A DNA stretch of 45,948 bases from Nonomuraea ceibae (GTDB lineage: Bacteria > Actinomycetota > Actinomycetes > Streptosporangiales > Streptosporangiaceae). The stretch is from assembly GCF_019396325.1 (NCBI RefSeq), contig NZ_JAHKRO010000078.1, positions 1 to 45,948 of the forward strand. Direction: 5' to 3'. The translations under genes were made by a program, and so were the position numbers. The notes under the pieces were generated by a model. It was not told the origin of the DNA, made no database searches, and worked only from the letters and a program-made list of their open reading frames with translations. Below are positions 44,901 through 45,948 of the stretch, one piece after another (position 1 is the first letter of the stretch; each line of letters opens with the position of its first letter).

Positions 44901-45822
44901 TGGCGACCTGTATGGGGAGATGAGGGCGATCCTCGATGAGGTTGGCGAGCGTCTTCGTATGCCGATGGTGCGTGCTGAACTACTACGTCTGCATAGCAAT
45001 GCTCTTTTCGTGCTTCCTAGTAAGGGTCTTCTGGTCCGTATTGCGACCAATCCAGATGCGTTGAACCAAATCGCGTCATCCGTGGGAGTGACGCGTTGGC
45101 TTGCGGAACTGGGCTTTCCGTGTGTGGTCCCGGCTGAGGTCAACGGCCAGCCGTTCGTGATTCGCGGACGCGTCGTGTCCTTCTGGCGTTATGTGGACGT
45201 AGTGGCCACACCGGCTCCAAGTATGGGGGACCTGGGTGAGATCTTGTGCCGCCTTCATTTGCAGCCGGCTCCGGTGGGTGTCGATCAGTTCGTGGATCCG
45301 TTGGGCAGTGTCGCTCTGGCCATTGAGACCGTTCGCGAGGGGGTGTCCCCAATGCACCGTGACTGGCTTAGGAACCGGATTGCCGAGCTGCGCCTGGCAT
45401 GGAAGGAGGTGGCATTCCCGCACCCGCTCGGCCTGATTCATGGCGACGCGCATCCGAACAACCTGATGCGGGAGTCCTCAGGCAGGGTGGTCTTGGGAGA
45501 TTGGGATCATGTCGCGGTTGGGCCGCGTGAATGGGATCTCATGCAGATCCACTACATGCACAGGCGGTTCAGCCGCGTGTCCAGAGATCAACTCGACGAG
45601 TTCACGGATGCCTACGGCTGGGATATCCGTGATTGGCCCGGCCTGAATCTCCTGATCGCCGTCCGCGAACTTAACGGCCTCAGCCCCTATATCCGTACAG
45701 CAGGGGCAAAGGAATTCTCCCGGACGGAGTTGGCTCGCCGGCTGGACTCGCTGCGAGAAGGTGACACAACAGTTCGGTGGTCGTCTCCTCCCGCTGAGGG
45801 CTTAGAGCGCCTAACAGAATGA
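44893..45822 (+). CDS. Aminoglycoside phosphotransferase-fold kinase, 309 aa
   Basis: HGDAHPNN at 183-190 is the Brenner catalytic loop and LGDWD at 201-205 supplies the metal-binding Asp; the N-terminal lobe has a weak Lys/Glu pair. The family phosphorylates small hydroxyl compounds, including aminoglycosides, choline and homoserine; the substrate here is unknown. ATG 44893 overlaps the end of the regulator gene. Pairing of an XRE/TPR regulator with an APH kinase is frequent in actinomycetes and does not by itself indicate resistance. Confidence 0.88.
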   Translation: MADGDLYGEMRAILDEVGERLRMPMVRAELLRLHSNALFVLPSKGLLVRIATNPDALNQIASSVGVTRWLAELGFPCVVPAEVNGQPFVIRGRVVSFWRYVDVVATPAPSMGDLGEILCRLHLQPAPVGVDQFVDPLGSVALAIETVREGVSPMHRDWLRNRIAELRLAWKEVAFPHPLGLIHGDAHPNNLMRESSGRVVLGDWDHVAVGPREWDLMQIHYMHRRFSRVSRDQLDEFTDAYGWDIRDWPGLNLLIAVRELNGLSPYIRTAGAKEFSRTELARRLDSLREGDTTVRWSSPPAEGLERLTE

Positions 45823-45840
45823 TCGTTGTTGTGCTTTGAT

Positions 45841-45863
45841 CTCTCGCTGTAGCCGAGCGAGAG
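45841..45863. repeat. Hairpin at the end of the insertion sequence
   Basis: Perfect 8-bp stem CTCTCGCT and AGCGAGAG with a 7-nt loop, just before the transposase start. It probably lies within or next to the left end of the element; the right end is outside the window. Confidence 0.5.
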
Positions 45864-45870
45864 GAGCACG

Positions 45871-45948
45871 GTGGCCAGGCTGAAGCCGTGGGAGGTCAGC
45901 GACGAACTGTGGGCGGTGATCGAACCGCTTGTGCCGCAACGTCAGCGC
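45871..45948 (+). mobile_element. N-terminus of an IS5-type transposase (partial)
   Basis: GTG 45871 follows GAGAGGAGCACG. The product VARLKPWEVSDELWAVIEPL, then VPQRQR, is the typical beginning of IS5-family transposases with an N-terminal helical DNA-binding domain. It is cut by the window edge, so DDE residues cannot be checked. Confidence 0.88.

Noticed and set aside
44893..45822. Antibiotic-resistance call for the APH-fold kinase
   Set aside because: The family has many substrates and nothing in the sequence points to an aminoglycoside.

Overview
The window is high-GC DNA with strongly GC-biased third codon positions, frequent GTG starts and AGGAGG-type ribosome sites. The gene families are typical of filamentous Actinobacteria (Streptosporangiales or Streptomycetales-like), but the species cannot be named from the sequence alone.

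Layout. (1) 1-6.6 kb: the tail of a rightward gene, an unrecognised 1099-aa protein, a secreted protein with a C-terminal barrel-like domain, and a membrane-anchored Thr/Pro-rich protein. (2) 6.8-20 kb: a mobile-element-like accessory region. It holds a small CxxC protein, a frameshifted tyrosine recombinase, a STAND-type P-loop protein with near-identical 84-bp repeats, small and broken genes, a frameshifted radical SAM gene, a 47-aa ORF, a Nudix gene, a double winged-helix protein and a DNA-binding-like protein with two similar halves. Integrase plus Nudix plus replication-type genes resembles an actinomycete integrative conjugative element (AICE), partly decayed. (3) 20.2-31.0 kb: a complete type I-B CRISPR-Cas locus. 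It starts with a lone inverted repeat and a short, decaying array, followed by overlapping genes cas6-cas8b1-cas7-(cas5::cas3 fused)-cas4-cas1-cas2 and a clean 28-repeat array. Both arrays carry the same leader and point right. (4) 31.1-34.1 kb: a primase-polymerase-like replication protein facing the second array, with operator-like and terminator structures upstream. (5) 34.4-43.1 kb: a cytochrome P450, an SDR oxidoreductase and an unknown protein on the left strand. Divergent from these is an operon of XRE regulator, ImmA/IrrE-type metallopeptidase, multi-spanning membrane protein and PAP2-like membrane protein. A convergent second P450 and small repeat-bearing ORFs follow. (6) 43.6-45.9 kb: an XRE/TPR-like regulator coupled to an APH-fold kinase, then the start of an IS5-type transposase.

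How it fits together. The CRISPR-Cas locus is uninterrupted and looks functional. It sits between replication- and integration-type genes, several of which carry frameshifts, so it may travel with, or have been captured beside, a mobile element. The most unusual architecture is the single 1007-codon protein joining Cas5 (a Cascade subunit) to the Cas3 HD nuclease-helicase. The XRE/metallopeptidase/membrane operon has a conspicuous palindrome and a repeated half-site over its predicted promoter, suggesting self-regulation.
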